A DNA stretch of 64,000 nucleotides from contig JAACJK010000165.1 of NCBI GenBank assembly GCA_013368325.1, forward strand, positions 248,001 to 312,000. Direction: 5' to 3'. Position numbers and translations under genes: made by a program. A model generated the notes under the pieces. That model was not told where the DNA came from. It worked only from the letters and a program-made list of their open reading frames with translations, and did not search any database. Position 1 is the stretch's first letter. Every line of letters begins with the position of its first letter. Below, one piece after another: positions 53,408 through 64,000 of this stretch. Source of the stretch: Ephemerocybe angulata. Taxonomy: Eukaryota; Basidiomycota; Agaricomycetes; Agaricales; Psathyrellaceae.

Positions 53408-54125
53408 TTAAGCCTTTTCTGTGCTTGTCAGTGCTTGTCCCTATCGTACATACATTTGGGCCAAGTGACTTCTATTTGGTTTCAATTTGGCTCTGCCAAA
53501 CTTTCGTTCAAACTCCGTTTGGCCGGCGTAGTCGGGAGCAATGAGGCATAAACAAGTGGCCCACCTTGGAAGCCGCTGACCTTCCGAAACCTTAGAAGCA
53601 TGATAGCAAAGCCTCTCGGCCGTCTTTTCGAACGGCTGACAAGCATCTGTGGAATTATTCATTAATACCAGACGACGAACAAAAGTTCACGAGCGCTCGC
53701 CTCCCAATGTCGGCGCTTATTGTTTAGTGTCACGGTCCCTGGGCGCTTGATCTACTTCACAGGCCATCAAAATTGGCTTCCAAGTTCCAATCCCTCTGTT
53801 TGTTGTATCATTCTTGATATAATGTCAGGCGTCGCTCCCTGGGCCATGACCACGCGAACCTGAGTGCGGGAATCTTAGCGAGTCGGGTAATGAGCAGCGG
53901 GTCCCGATCCCTCTGACTCGCCCATCGCACCCGAAACGCCGTCCAGCGTACGCATGGGTCATCCGCCAGTATCTTGGACTGGTATCTCTTCATCAGGAGT
54001 CATCGATCATCTGCCAAGATCCCTCCACGCTATGATTCCAATCACAACGTGTATACGGCATAGTCAGAACATATAAGCCCTCTGTTGCACTGACAACACG
54101 TTCCCTTCACTTCATTCCCTCTCTC
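53408..54125. other. Intergenic between divergent genes
   Basis: No coding signal. TATAAG near 54072 is about 55 bp upstream of the DUF4246 gene A start. TTTAAG near 53408 may serve the F-box gene on the other strand. Confidence 0.5.
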
Positions 54126-56209
54126 ATGGTTACTGCTGGCCCTACGCTCGTTGGAGAGAAACCCGGCCATGGAAAGGACGTCGATTGGACTCCCCCGCAG
54201 GAGCCGGGTGGGTATAGTACACTGTTCCCTAATGCGCTCGTTGACACTGGAGATGAGGGTGCCGTGTAAGTAATATCCTGCGTTAATTTCGCCAGGAAGC
54301 TGACCAGTGAGATGATTCCGCGCAAAGCCTAAAGCTGATCACTCTACGAGAGATAACGATGCTGAGATTTATGAACGCCGTCACGGACAAGCCTAAATGG
54401 ACACAGAAGGTACGGCCCGCTTTTCGTCAATGCCAATGGGAACTTCCTTGAGCTCACTGCACTAATTCAGATTTTTGACGAGCAAATTATCAAGAAGTGG
54501 GAGCAGGAGGCGGTCCTTGAGGAGAGCCCCAACGAATCAGAGATGACCAAGCAGATGTTCGATTATTGCATTCAGGAACTGCAGTACAGGGCAAAGAACT
54601 TCGCTACTTCGCCACGGGGTGCCATCCAGGTGTTCCCTGGTGATGTCTGGAAGTCCGATATCGCTGTTCCTGAGGAGACGAGGTTGTCGCTTTTGAAGTG
54701 CGTTCAGCCTCTTGAAGCTGTCCCAGAGCATAAAAAGGATTGGCATCCAGGTTCCGACGGGAAGGTCCTCGACATCGTTCACCCCAGTCTTTTCCCCTTG
54801 ATCTACGGTACGAGCAGGATCCTGCCGATTGGTGCCAAGGCTACAGATCTCGAGGATTGCATTGAGCGTTGTGGCGAAGGAGAGCCAATTCCGATCCCAG
54901 AACTTGTTGAAGAAGTTTCGCAACACAGCTGGAGACGGAGGAGACCGAACCTGCCAGAGGGACTCGGAACAACTCGATATAGCACAGAATTCCAATGGCT
55001 GCCCTGCGAGGTTGACATCTCAGGCGAGAAGCCAAGGTCAGTCGTCTTCTTGTCACTTTGCCTCCTTATGATCTCAAATTGCCCATTTCTAGGATACTAA
55101 CCTATATCAACAACTTGCACCCAAAGCATCACCGTGAGCTCTACGCAGTGATAGAAGACGTTATTGCAGCGGCCGTGCCTCTATGGGAGCTTACTCTTGG
55201 TCCACTCCAACCCCAGGCCCAGTATACCATCCCGCGGCGAATTGAATACAAATACGCCGAATACGACCCAGACCCAGAAAACGAGGACAACTATCCCGAG
55301 CAAGAGGAGGGCGAAGATGACGACGTATACGATGCCCGCTGCGAAGCCTGGGGACAATGGTGCAAGGATACGAGGGCAGTTGTTCTTCCGGAGCCGAAAG
55401 AGTTCGAGCCGCTGAAAGTGCCACCAACACCGCTGTGTCTGAAGACCTTCCGCTCTAAGCCGCTGCAGATTATTGTAAAGCTCGCGGACATTGTTTTGAC
55501 AGCCGATAAACCGGAGTATGGGGGTGGTACATGGCACGTCGAAGGAAAGATGGTGAGTAGACTGAAACCTAATACCTACACGTGAAGCTCCAGAGCTGAC
55601 ATGAACCAGAACGAAACCATCTGCGCCAGTGCGATATACTACTATTCTTGCGAGAATATCACGCCTTCCAGTCTCTCCTTCCGACAGCAGTCTCAAGCTC
55701 CAGACTATCACAACATCAGCTATTCACAAGACTACCACGAGTGGCTCCCTGAGGTGTTCGGTCTCGAGAAGGAAACCGATTCTATCCAAGAACTCGGAAG
55801 TGTCGAAACCCGTGAGGGAAGAATCATCACCTTCCCCAACATCCTCCAACACCAAGTCCAGCCATTCAAACTCGAAGATCCAACAAAACCCGGACACAGG
55901 AAGATCATGGCGCTTTTCCTCGTTGACCCCCACACCAGCATCATAAGCACGGCAGACGTCCCACCTCAAAGGCTCGACTGGTGGTCGGAAGAGGTCCCAT
56001 CCAAGGAAGGAGACGCCCGAAACGCAGATGCCCTGACGAAGTTGCCGAATGAGCTGAAGGAGAGAATTTTTGCCGGCGTAGAGGACTTCCCCATCGACAT
56101 GGAGAAGGCGAAAGAGTACAGAGAGAAGCTGATGCAGGAGCGAAAGTCGTTTGTGCTTGCCCACCAGGCGCAGTTTGCGGCTACGGCGATCTCGCTCTGC
56201 GAACACTGA
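54126..56209 (+). CDS. DUF4246 protein, copy A (2-oxoglutarate/Fe oxygenase-like)
   Basis: Five exons: 54126-54265, 54328-54409, 54471-55036, 55093-55552 and 55610-56209. The introns are 62, 61, 56 and 57 bp, with phases closing to 615 residues. The family is fungal, largely uncharacterised and thought to have a 2-oxoglutarate/Fe(II) oxygenase-like core. In this copy G-T-W-H-V-E-G is followed after the last intron by N-E-T-I-C-A-S-A-I-Y-Y-Y. The HxE pair is a candidate metal ligand, with H in F-P-N-I-L-Q-H-Q-V and R in G-H-R-K-I-M-A-L as the third ligand and cosubstrate site. No signal peptide, so it is probably cytosolic. It is followed in tandem by copy B with the same intron positions. The oxygenase assignment is by motif pattern; the substrate is unknown. 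Confidence 0.88.
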
Positions 56210-56851
56210 TCGACCTAGCTGCTAGTATACATACCGAAAGGATACGCGGGTTAAATTAACTGGAGGATGTGTACCACCTGGAAGCATAGGGACATACCGG
56301 GCATTTGCGATGTCCACCGTATCCTGCAATTTGGTAGCGCCATGGTGGACTACGAATGTCCGTTTTACTCCCGAGCCACCTATGGCTCATGCGTAAGATT
56401 CGGAGGGGTCCAAAATCAGTGGGCCGGTACGAGGAGTAAGTATCTCATGGTTGTGGTCGGGAGTCAAGCTGAGCGCGCAAGCGGATCAACGCCCATCGCA
56501 AATTTAAATTCGGAGCTCCGCTCTAAACTTCGTCAAATCCCGAAAATCAGAACACGCGAACTTAGGTTTCCCCTCCTCCACATGCATCCTCCTGACTCAG
56601 AGTCGACTCGCTCCAGCATCCCCCTGATTCAGAGTTGACTCGCTCCATGAGGGTCCGGGCGTCGGGATTGAAGATGGTCCAGTTCGTACTTACATAGGTC
56701 GGGCACCGCCGCTGGCGGCTGGCGGGCGCTATTAACAATTGCCGTTGAATGAGTCTCGAGTCAGCCTCTTCTCATTACTTATATACTTATCGCGAAGTGG
56801 TTGTGCGCAACATCCTGCAACAACCCTTCATCCCCAATTCACCCCACCGCC
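56210..56851. other. Intergenic between DUF4246 copies
   Basis: No gene. TATATAC near 56780 is the likely core promoter of copy B. A short imperfect repeat around CCTCCTGACTCAGAGTCGACTCGCTCCA lies at about 56587-56648. Confidence 0.5.
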
Positions 56852-58863
56852 ATGACTAGATTGGTCACAGAGAAACCTGGGCACGGAAAGGACGTGGTTT
56901 GGATTCCGGCCAGCAAGGGTCGTGCACTATTTCCCAATGCACTAGTCGATACTGGCCGTAACGGTGGCAGGTAAGTACATACCATGGTCAACTGAGGTAT
57001 CAGAAAGCTCACCTCGGATATCCCTAGCCTGGCTCTAATCACTCTGCGAGAATTGACGATGCTGAGGTTCATGAACGCCGTGACCGACAAGCCTGGCTGG
57101 ACTGATAAGGTACTGGAATCCCGAGACCTCCGATTACGATGTACTCGACTCACCAGTTATACACCGATAGGTTTTCAATGAAGAAGTCATCAAGAAATGG
57201 GAGGGCGAGGCGGTTCTAGAAGAGTCAGCACGAGAAGAGGAGATGTCGAAAGCCATGTTTGACTACTGCATTAAGGAGCTGCAGCACCGCGCAGCGAACT
57301 TCGACGACTCTCCACGGGGCGGTATCCAGGTCTTCCCCGGCGATGTCTGGAAATCCGACACTGCAGTCTCAGAGGAGACGAGGCTGTCACTTCTGAGATG
57401 CGTTCGTCCCCTTGAGGACGTTCCAGAGCACAAGAAGGACTGGCACCCTGGCTCCGACGGCAAGGTGCTCGATCTCGTACACCCCAGTCTCTTCCCCTTG
57501 ATCTATGGTACAAGCAAGATATTGCCTGTTGGAACCGCAGCTACGACTCTTGAGGACTGCGTTCAGCGCTGTGGCGAAGGCGAAGCAACCCCAACCTTTC
57601 GACGGCGCCTCCCGACCTACAGCACGGAACTCCAATGGCTCCCGTGTGAAGTCGATATCTTAGGCGAGAAGCCAAGGTGGGTTAATTTGCCTCTCCCCTC
57701 GTTCCCGACGTCGATATGACTGAGACCCGTCAGAATCCTCACTTATATCAACAACTTGCACCCTAAACACCACGCTGATCTCTACACGGTCGTCGAGGAC
57801 GTGATTGCGGCGGCTATACCCCTATGGGAGCGCACCCTTGCTCCTATCCAATCATTATCTTACGATGGACCCTTCATCCCACGTCGCATCCCACATCGCA
57901 TCCCATTTACCGAAGCGAAGTATGATCCCGACCCCGGGAGGGGAACTTGGGGCCCAGACCAAGAGGAGGGCGAGAGCCGTGATGCATATCGCGCTCGCCT
58001 TCGTGCCTGGTACCAGTGGTGTAAAGACACTAGGCGAGTCGTACGTCCCGAACCAGGAGAGTTCGAGCCGCTGGCAGCACCGGATCCACTGAGTCTGAAG
58101 GAGCTGTGTGCTGGGAGACCGCTTCAGGTCATTGTGAAACTCGCGAACATCGAGCTGACGCCAGGAAAACCAGAGTACGAGGGCAGCAGCTGGCACGTCG
58201 AAGGAATGATGGCGAGTGTCTTGCTTTCAATTGCGTGGGTGTTGCTTACTTCCGATACAATAGAACGAAAGCATCTGTGCCAGCGCAATCTACTACTACA
58301 CGTGCGAGAACATCTCGCCTTCAAGCCTCTCTTTCCGGCAACAGTCAATAGTTCCAGAACGCGGGGAGATACACTACCCGCAGAACTACCACGAATGGCT
58401 CCCTGAAGTCTTTGGGATCGATACAGAGACGGACTCCATCCAAGTGCTCGGCAGCGTCGACACAAGGGAAGGAAGAGTCATCACCTTCCCCAACATCCTC
58501 CAACACCAGGTCCAGCCATTCAAGCTCGAGGACCCGACGAAACCTGGGCACAGGAAGATTATGGCGCTCTTCCTTGTGGACCCTCACACCAGCATCATAA
58601 GCACGGCCGATGTTCCACCGCAGAGGCTCGATTGGTGGGCGGAAGAGGTCCCAGCGAAGGAAGGGGACGTTCAGGACGCAGATGCACTGACGAAGTTGCC
58701 GAATGAGTTGAAGCAGAGGATATTCTCCAGCGTTGAGGACTTTCCTATCGACATGGAGACAGCGAAGGACCTTAGGGAGAAGCTTATGGCTGAGCGAAAG
58801 TCGTATGTCCTCGATCATCAGAGGCGGTTTGCGGCAACATCGATTTCGCTCTGCGAGCATTGA
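56852..58863 (+). CDS. DUF4246 protein, copy B, with a GC-AG intron
   Basis: Five exons: 56852-56970, 57028-57109, 57171-57676, 57734-58211 and 58264-58863, encoding 594 residues. The exon structure matches copy A. The first three introns are GT-AG (57, 61 and 57 bp). The fourth (58212-58263, 52 bp) has GC at the donor (ATG|GCGAGT) where copy A has GT (ATG|GTGAGT). Splicing there gives the conserved W-H-V-E-G-M-M-N-E-S-I-C-A-S-A-I-Y-Y-Y, while reading through leads to a stop. GC-AG introns are a rare but genuine class, so I treat the gene as intact. It lacks a short insert present in copy A around residues 205-220. The candidate ligands (HxE, H, R) are conserved. Confidence 0.87.
58212..58263 (+). 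other. GC-AG intron
   Basis: 52-bp intron with donor GCGAGT and acceptor CAATAG, at the same position as a GT-AG intron in the tandem copy. Confidence 0.8.
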
Positions 58864-59594
58864 TTGACTACCAAATTCGTGTATACCTACCTATCGCCAG
58901 CCTATGGTCAGTCTCAATACTAGAATGCCTTTAAACGCCCTATAATCCTCCACACGCATGCTGGATACCGCAATTAGCATGCGCAGGGATGGGCGCCTAT
59001 TCTTAGACGCCTTGCCGGCCCATGGATGGCGAGCATGTGACAACCTCGCTCAGAGGAAAGGGCTTAGAAGGAGTTCAGGTTTTCATCCAGTTTCTGTTCC
59101 CAGTGGGACCCACACAGAATACAGTGCCAGTATCTCATGCACATCAGATGCACCCACTGCCTGGGTTTCAGCTGCCGGCGCTTAGCAATGGGAACTAAGT
59201 CGAGGACCTGGTCCCCCCAAAGCTCTCTAGTAACATGTAACTAATTGTTCTTCACGAGGCTATAGGGTATCGAGGAGCGAGCGACAGGATCTGGACAAAC
59301 GGACCAAACATCAATGGCGAGGGGAGGAGAAAGCGGGACAGCTTGGAAGAGCACTGCGATGTCGGAAGTCTCGAAGGGAGGATAAATAACAGTGAGATAC
59401 GAGGAAAGCTAATGCAAGTGGAGAGACGATATGCGAGGAAGGAGAGAAGAACGAACGAATGCCCGAAACCAACGGAAGAACTGGTGAACAAGACCTCATA
59501 AAAAGGCAATAAAAAACTAAACAACAACACAACAAAACCCCCCAATCTCCCCAAAACGCCTCCCAAGCCCAACCCACTCGCCAACCCCAACCCC
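58864..59594. other. Intergenic between convergent genes
   Basis: No gene is supported. The long minus-strand frame at 59252-59707 overlaps the end of the CENP-C gene in another frame and is low-complexity Gly/Arg/Leu sequence. Confidence 0.55.
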
Positions 59595-61764
59595 CTACGC
59601 CCTCGTACTCGCCGCCCTCGAAGCCAACGGCGTCCCATCCGAGTTCGGGTTCGGCGGCACACTCGACCTCCCCCCCGTCCCAGTCCCAGGGCGCATAGCC
59701 CCCGCACTCGAGCTGCGCCTCAACTTCTTCGGGCGGTTCGCGAGCGCAATCATCCTCTCGTCCTCGTCGTTCATCGTCTTCCTCGCCTGCGTGAAGAAGA
59801 GGCGGGCGTCGCGTTGGGATATGTTCTCGATGAAGTAGGTGTTGCCTTCATTGGAGAAGTTAAGTTCAGTAAGTCAGTCTGAGTTCGCGAATACATGGAG
59901 AAGAAGAAATGAAGGGAGGGAGGGAGAAGACTGACGGACCTCTGGGCACCATGAACATCCCCCCAGTCGAAAGCACCATACTCGTTTCGTGCACCTTAAG
60001 ATTAACAGCGCCCTCCACGACGTAGAATATATACGTATTGTCCTTCGTCGCCTTGCTCGGCTTCCGGCTCTTCGGGGGAATAACGAGCTGTCCGGCTGCG
60101 ATGAAGTCCGCGTCGCCGAAGATCTTGTCGAAGGACCACGAGTTGTTCGCCACGGGTTGGGGGTTCACCATTCGTGCCGTCCACGCAATACCTACAATAA
60201 TCCATCCATATCCAGGTAAGAAATCTCGAGAGGAAAAGAGTGTGAACGCGGTAAGGCGGCGACGTACGTCTCTCTACCTCCTGTCCAGTGCGGTAGTCGA
60301 GCACCTTAGCATTCGACGGCGTGTCGTCGTCCCACCCCTCCTCCAAATTCGCAGGACCCGCACCCACACCCGCACCCGCACCCCCGCCCGCACCTCCACC
60401 CGTCTTCGAACTCGGCGCCCTACTCTTACTCCGACTCCTCCCCCGCCTCCGCTTGCCCAGCGGTGCAGGCGGCTCCTTCGGTATGCGGATGATCTCGGTG
60501 ATGCTGGGCACGAGCCTGTCGCGCCCGTAGACGACTTTCTCGCCGCGCCAGTATTCGAGGGGCGCGTAGTGCTCGCGCGCGCTGCGGCGGACGCCTTCGC
60601 GGTATTCTGCGTGGGGTGGGTGAGTAGTGATTAGATTGTTATTTTTATTTTTTTTGGGAAGGGGAGAAGGGGAGGGAGGGGAAGTAGGCACCTCGGTTCT
60701 CTTTGTTGGAGTGTGTACGCGTTTGTGTTGTTTTGGAACGCGGTTTCTCTTGCTCTACTATCTTTACTTTCTTCGGACGTGGAGTTGGCTCGGGCGTGGG
60801 TTCTGGTTCCTCCTGCACATCCTCCTCGACATCCTGGTCACTCTGCTGTCCGTTGCTGATATCGTCGAGCCCGCGCGCAATGTCGTCCTCCATCTGCATC
60901 TGCTCGTCCTCGCTCACATCCTCCTCCCGCGCACGACTCTTTCCCTTATCCTTATTCTTGCTTCCCTTATTCTGACTCTGCTTCTGCTTCGGCGTCTCGG
61001 ATCTGCGGTCGTCGTCTTCGGGTGGAAAGTCGTCCTGGAACGGCTCGTTCTCGTCGTCGTCGTCGTCGTCGTGGTCCATTTGAGAGAAGTTGGTTCGTCG
61101 AGGGGACGACTCGCCACCCTCCTGAGGACCAAAGTCGTCGTCGAACCCGCCGTCCAGTTGCATTGTATCGTCGTTGTCGTTGTCGTTGTCTTGGGGAGAG
61201 GAACTGGGTTCGCGTGCGACGTATGAACGGGAGAGGCGGGAGGGTCCGGGGCCTGCGTTGGCTGCGTTCCGCGGGCGAGGAGAGGGGATTTTGTCAAAGT
61301 CGACGTTGGAGCTGCGTGCCACAGGCCGCGAAGACGGTCGGCCGTTCGTGGTGGGCGTCGTCGGGGCTCTCATGCTCGCAAGGTTCTGTTGCACCGGGCC
61401 TGTCCACCTTATTACTCCAGCAAGCCTACTAATGTATGCGGTAGCACGTACTGTCAAGCTGCATACTCATCTCGCCATACTCATCATCGTCATACTGTTC
61501 CTCGTCGTCGTCGTCGTCCTCATCATCATCGTACCGCACCACAGAGCTCTTCTTCCTCCCCCTCGGCCGCGGCGGCGTCCGCCCATCCGCCTGCTGCAAC
61601 ACCTCTTCAAAAGGCTCGAACCCGTCGCTCATTCGTTGGACATGTTGGACTGCGATGCCGGTCTTCTTCCCGACTTCGGGGTTGTCGCCGCGGTAGGGGA
61701 TGTGCGCTTTCTGGAGCGCGCGGCGGCTGGTGCCGAGGCTGCTTTTGCGCGCGGAGCTGGGCAT
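59595..61764 (-). CDS. mif2: CENP-C / Mif2 inner kinetochore protein
   Basis: Five exons (61764-61452, 61399-60692, 60606-60268, 60191-59940, 59845-59595) with introns of 52, 85, 76 and 94 bp give exactly 620 residues. The N-terminal segment (A-H-I-P-Y-R-G-D-N-P-E-V-G-K-K-T-G) is the Mif2 N-terminal domain that contacts other inner-kinetochore proteins. Long acidic, Ser/Pro-rich and charged stretches follow. The CENP-C motif (G-V-R-R-S-A-R-E-H-Y-A-P-L-E-Y-W) in exon 3 binds the CENP-A nucleosome. The C-terminal cupin dimerisation domain runs through exons 4-5 (F-I-A-A-G-Q-L-V-I-P-P-K-S-R-K, G-G-M-F-M-V-P-R-G-N-T-Y). The protein ties the centromeric nucleosome to the kinetochore. It is a single-copy essential gene in fungi. 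The ATG is the first that gives the conserved N-terminus. Confidence 0.95.
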
Positions 61765-62798
61765 GGAGGCGACGAGGGCGCGGTGGCGGAGGAATGATAG
61801 AGACAGGAGTGGGCGCGTGGGAATGATCCGGGTCAACAACGGACGCGACGCTTGTAATTGCTGTTGTTTGGCTCGACGCGACTTTACCACCTTGCTTCGC
61901 GGTGTCGTTCTACGTGAAGGGACTCGTAGATTGTGCAGGCTGGCGGTTTGCAGCCACGGAGAATAAAAGAAAGAAGCGCGAAACCACACACGAATATTGA
62001 GTACTTGATGAGATTTCTCAATCTTTGGGGTTTTTGCGCCAGACATCCTAAGTATGTACCTTTCTGTAGCTGTGGTACTGGCGCTAAGTGCATCATCCAA
62101 TCATGATCAGCTTTGGATTTCTGTGAAACCCCACCCTCGCTCTAACGCGGTGGACATTTGGTGGACATCGTCCCATCTCGGGCTGAAGCTCGATACGACC
62201 TTCAGAGTGAGACATCTCTCGCTCTGTCAAATAATCGTAGAAAAATGAATGGGTTCAAGCGTGTTTGTGCAGAGTGTACAGTACATGGGGGAAAGATGGA
62301 CTACGGGCAAAGGGCGAGGGCAAGGAGCAGGCGCCAGACGACGCCAGTCGGGAGGATGATGTCAGCAGCAATAAGCGCCGGCCCTGGACCACTGGGCTCC
62401 GGATCGCTGCGCCCTTTGGACCAATTTCTTCTCTCGATCCCGTGTTGAAACAGGACGCGCCGCGGTGGGAAAAGTATCGTTCTCACTGGGGTTTGGGCGT
62501 TCCCCTCGAGTTCCCCTCAAGGATAGCAAAGATTATAGGGGATCGGGTATTTCCGAGTGGTGCCAAGTGACTGCCAAAGCTGACTTTGCACTCTGCAAAC
62601 TTGGTGGAGAGAAGAATTATGGCTAATGCTTGTGTAGAGCATTACGCTAAGAGCAATGAACATCTTTGGCGAGAATTGAGTTGTCTAATCGACTTGTATC
62701 GAAGAGGCGAGCTTAGACGCTCGGGTATTTCCGAACGTTGCCGACGTCGGTGCCGAAGGATTGATTTTGTAATCGCGGGTCAGCAACGGAGACCGGTC
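61765..62798. other. Intergenic between divergent CENP-C and MTU1
   Basis: No gene is supported. The minus-strand frame that continues upstream of the CENP-C ATG to 62100 is most likely 5' untranslated sequence. The plus-strand frame from 62586 is in register with MTU1, but its extra N-terminal residues do not look like a presequence. Confidence 0.5.
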
Positions 62799-64000
62799 AT
62801 GTTCCGCTCCCTCTCACCCCGGTTGTGTGCTTTCCGCCGCAATGTTCACGATTATTTCGCGCATGGATACCATGCAACGACCTTAGAAAGCCCAAAGAGT
62901 CATATATTGAACCATGAACCGAGGAAGGGAGATAAAGGTACGCTGGACGCGTTCTGGGGATGTTAATGAGTTGGCGATGAACCCGCGGAACAGTGGTCGT
63001 TGGCATGTCGGGGGGCGTAGACTCATCGGTTGCAGCTCTAATGCTGGCAAAAGAGGTGAGAAAATGAGCCATAATCGGTGTGTATGACGCTGAACTTCTT
63101 CAGGACTACGACCTGTCTGCCGTCTATATGAGAAATTGGGACACTCGTGACGAATCAGGTTCAGATAAAGGGTGTGAGTGGGAGAAGGACTGGGAGGATG
63201 TTCAAAGAGTGTGCAAGGTCCTCGATATACCTGTGACCATGGTGCGTAATCCCTGGTGTCGTTCCTGTTTAGCATTCTGACTACGATACCAGGTAGACCT
63301 GTCCAAAGAGTATTGGAACAAAGTCTTCGAGCCGTCGCTTCGACTATGGGAACAGGGCCGTACACCCAACACGGATGTATGGTGCAACAGGTAAGCCCAA
63401 GCCATTTCATTCCCTACGTTGCCCTAACTCCCACAGGGAGATCAAGTTTGGCGCCCTACTCGACCGACTACCTGGCTCAACAGAACACACAAAGCCTTGG
63501 CTCGCAACGGGACACTACGCGCGGAAAATATGGTCACACCATCTAACGGGCCCTCCACGCCCCAAACTCGTTCGCCCCGCCGACAGGCACAAAGACCAGA
63601 CCTACTACCTCTCCTCCATAACCGAAGACGGGCTTAGAAGAGCCATGTTCCCTTTACACAACCTCCAGAAACCAGAAGTCCGGGAACTCGCGCGGAAGTA
63701 CAATCTACATAACGCAGAGCGGCCAGACAGTGTGGGCATCTGCTTTGTCGGCGAGCGGGGCAAGTTCAAGGATTTCCTGGGTGAGCACAGTCGCCCTTGT
63801 TCGCCGTAGCTTGCTTCTGCTTCTGACTTGGACCAGCTGGTTATATCCCTCAGAACAGCGGAACTATCGTTGACAAGATATCTGGGAAAGTGTTGGGTCA
63901 ACATACTGGATTGTGGAACTACACCATCGGCGAGGGTGCTCGTCTTCCCGGAATGCCGGCTCGAATGACGGTCTCGGAGAAAGACACCACCACCAACACC
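62799..64000 (+). CDS. SLM3: Mitochondrial tRNA 2-thiouridylase (MTU1/SLM3), 3' end beyond window
   Basis: Six exons are visible: 62799-62937, 62994-63055, 63104-63241, 63293-63390, 63437-63780 and 63837-64000+. The introns are 56, 48, 51, 46 and 56 bp, all in phase. The enzyme transfers sulfur to U34 of mitochondrial tRNAs for Lys, Glu and Gln in an ATP-dependent reaction. The N-terminus ([14 protein letters not shown]) is a typical mitochondrial presequence, which decides the start at 62799. The PP-loop is [12 protein letters not shown]. The first catalytic Cys is in D-V-W-C-N-R-E-I-K-F-G and the second in [15 protein letters not shown] and D-Q-T-Y-Y-L-S are further family signatures. The C-terminal RNA-binding domain begins (G-Y-I-P-Q-N-S-G) and runs off the window. 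Confidence 0.95.

Noticed and set aside
61765..62100. N-terminal extension of CENP-C
   Set aside because: The open frame upstream continues, but the conserved Mif2 N-terminus follows the ATG at 61764 and the extension lacks similarity-like features.

Overview
The window looks like a repeat-rich accessory region of an Agaricomycete (mushroom-forming basidiomycete) chromosome. Its genes carry many 46-70 nt GT-AG introns. The families present (F-box-like/LRR clusters, DUF4246, MYND-finger proteins) are typical of that group, and the right end carries conserved eukaryotic genes: the centromere protein CENP-C/Mif2 and the mitochondrial tRNA 2-thiouridylase MTU1/SLM3. No prokaryotic features are present. 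All splice models were built by hand from reading-frame continuity and splice-site signals.

Layout. 0.4-7.3 kb: a mosaic containing a decayed fragment of translation factor eIF3a fused to a broken, inverted copy of a nine-residue repeat gene whose intact copy is at 6.4-7.25 kb, plus an intact-looking MYND-finger gene. 7.3-14.4 kb: no gene recognised. 14.4-16.0 kb: a Gln/Ala/Pro/His-rich protein with basic regions. 17.2-35.1 kb and 51.7-53.3 kb: five F-box-like paralogues plus stray fragments, some with duplicated flanks. Between them lie a membrane protein (22.9-24.7 kb), an AT-hook coiled-coil protein (25.6-27.1 kb) and a small secreted protein (28.3-28.8 kb). 54.1-58.9 kb: a tandem pair of DUF4246 genes. 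59.6-61.8 kb: CENP-C. 62.8 kb to the window end: MTU1 (partial).

Mobile DNA is nested. A 676-bp hAT-like non-autonomous element with an 8-bp target duplication splits one F-box gene (20556-21231). A 16.6-kb block (35132-51757) splits the last exon of another F-box gene and is bounded by a 7-bp repeat. This block carries, on the minus strand, a Crypton-like tyrosine recombinase gene followed by an XPG/GEN1-like structure-specific nuclease gene, with GTGACC/GGTCAC palindromes just inside both ends. The recombinase gene is itself split by a full-length Ty3/gypsy retrotransposon (41163-49469) whose two 414-bp LTRs look identical. That retrotransposon has gag-pr and pol in a -1 relationship at a T5 run. 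It also carries, antisense and tail-to-tail with pol, an extra gene containing its own 52-bp intron.

The two strongest candidates for something not previously described are the tyrosine recombinase plus XPG nuclease composite element and the intron-bearing antisense gene inside the gypsy element.
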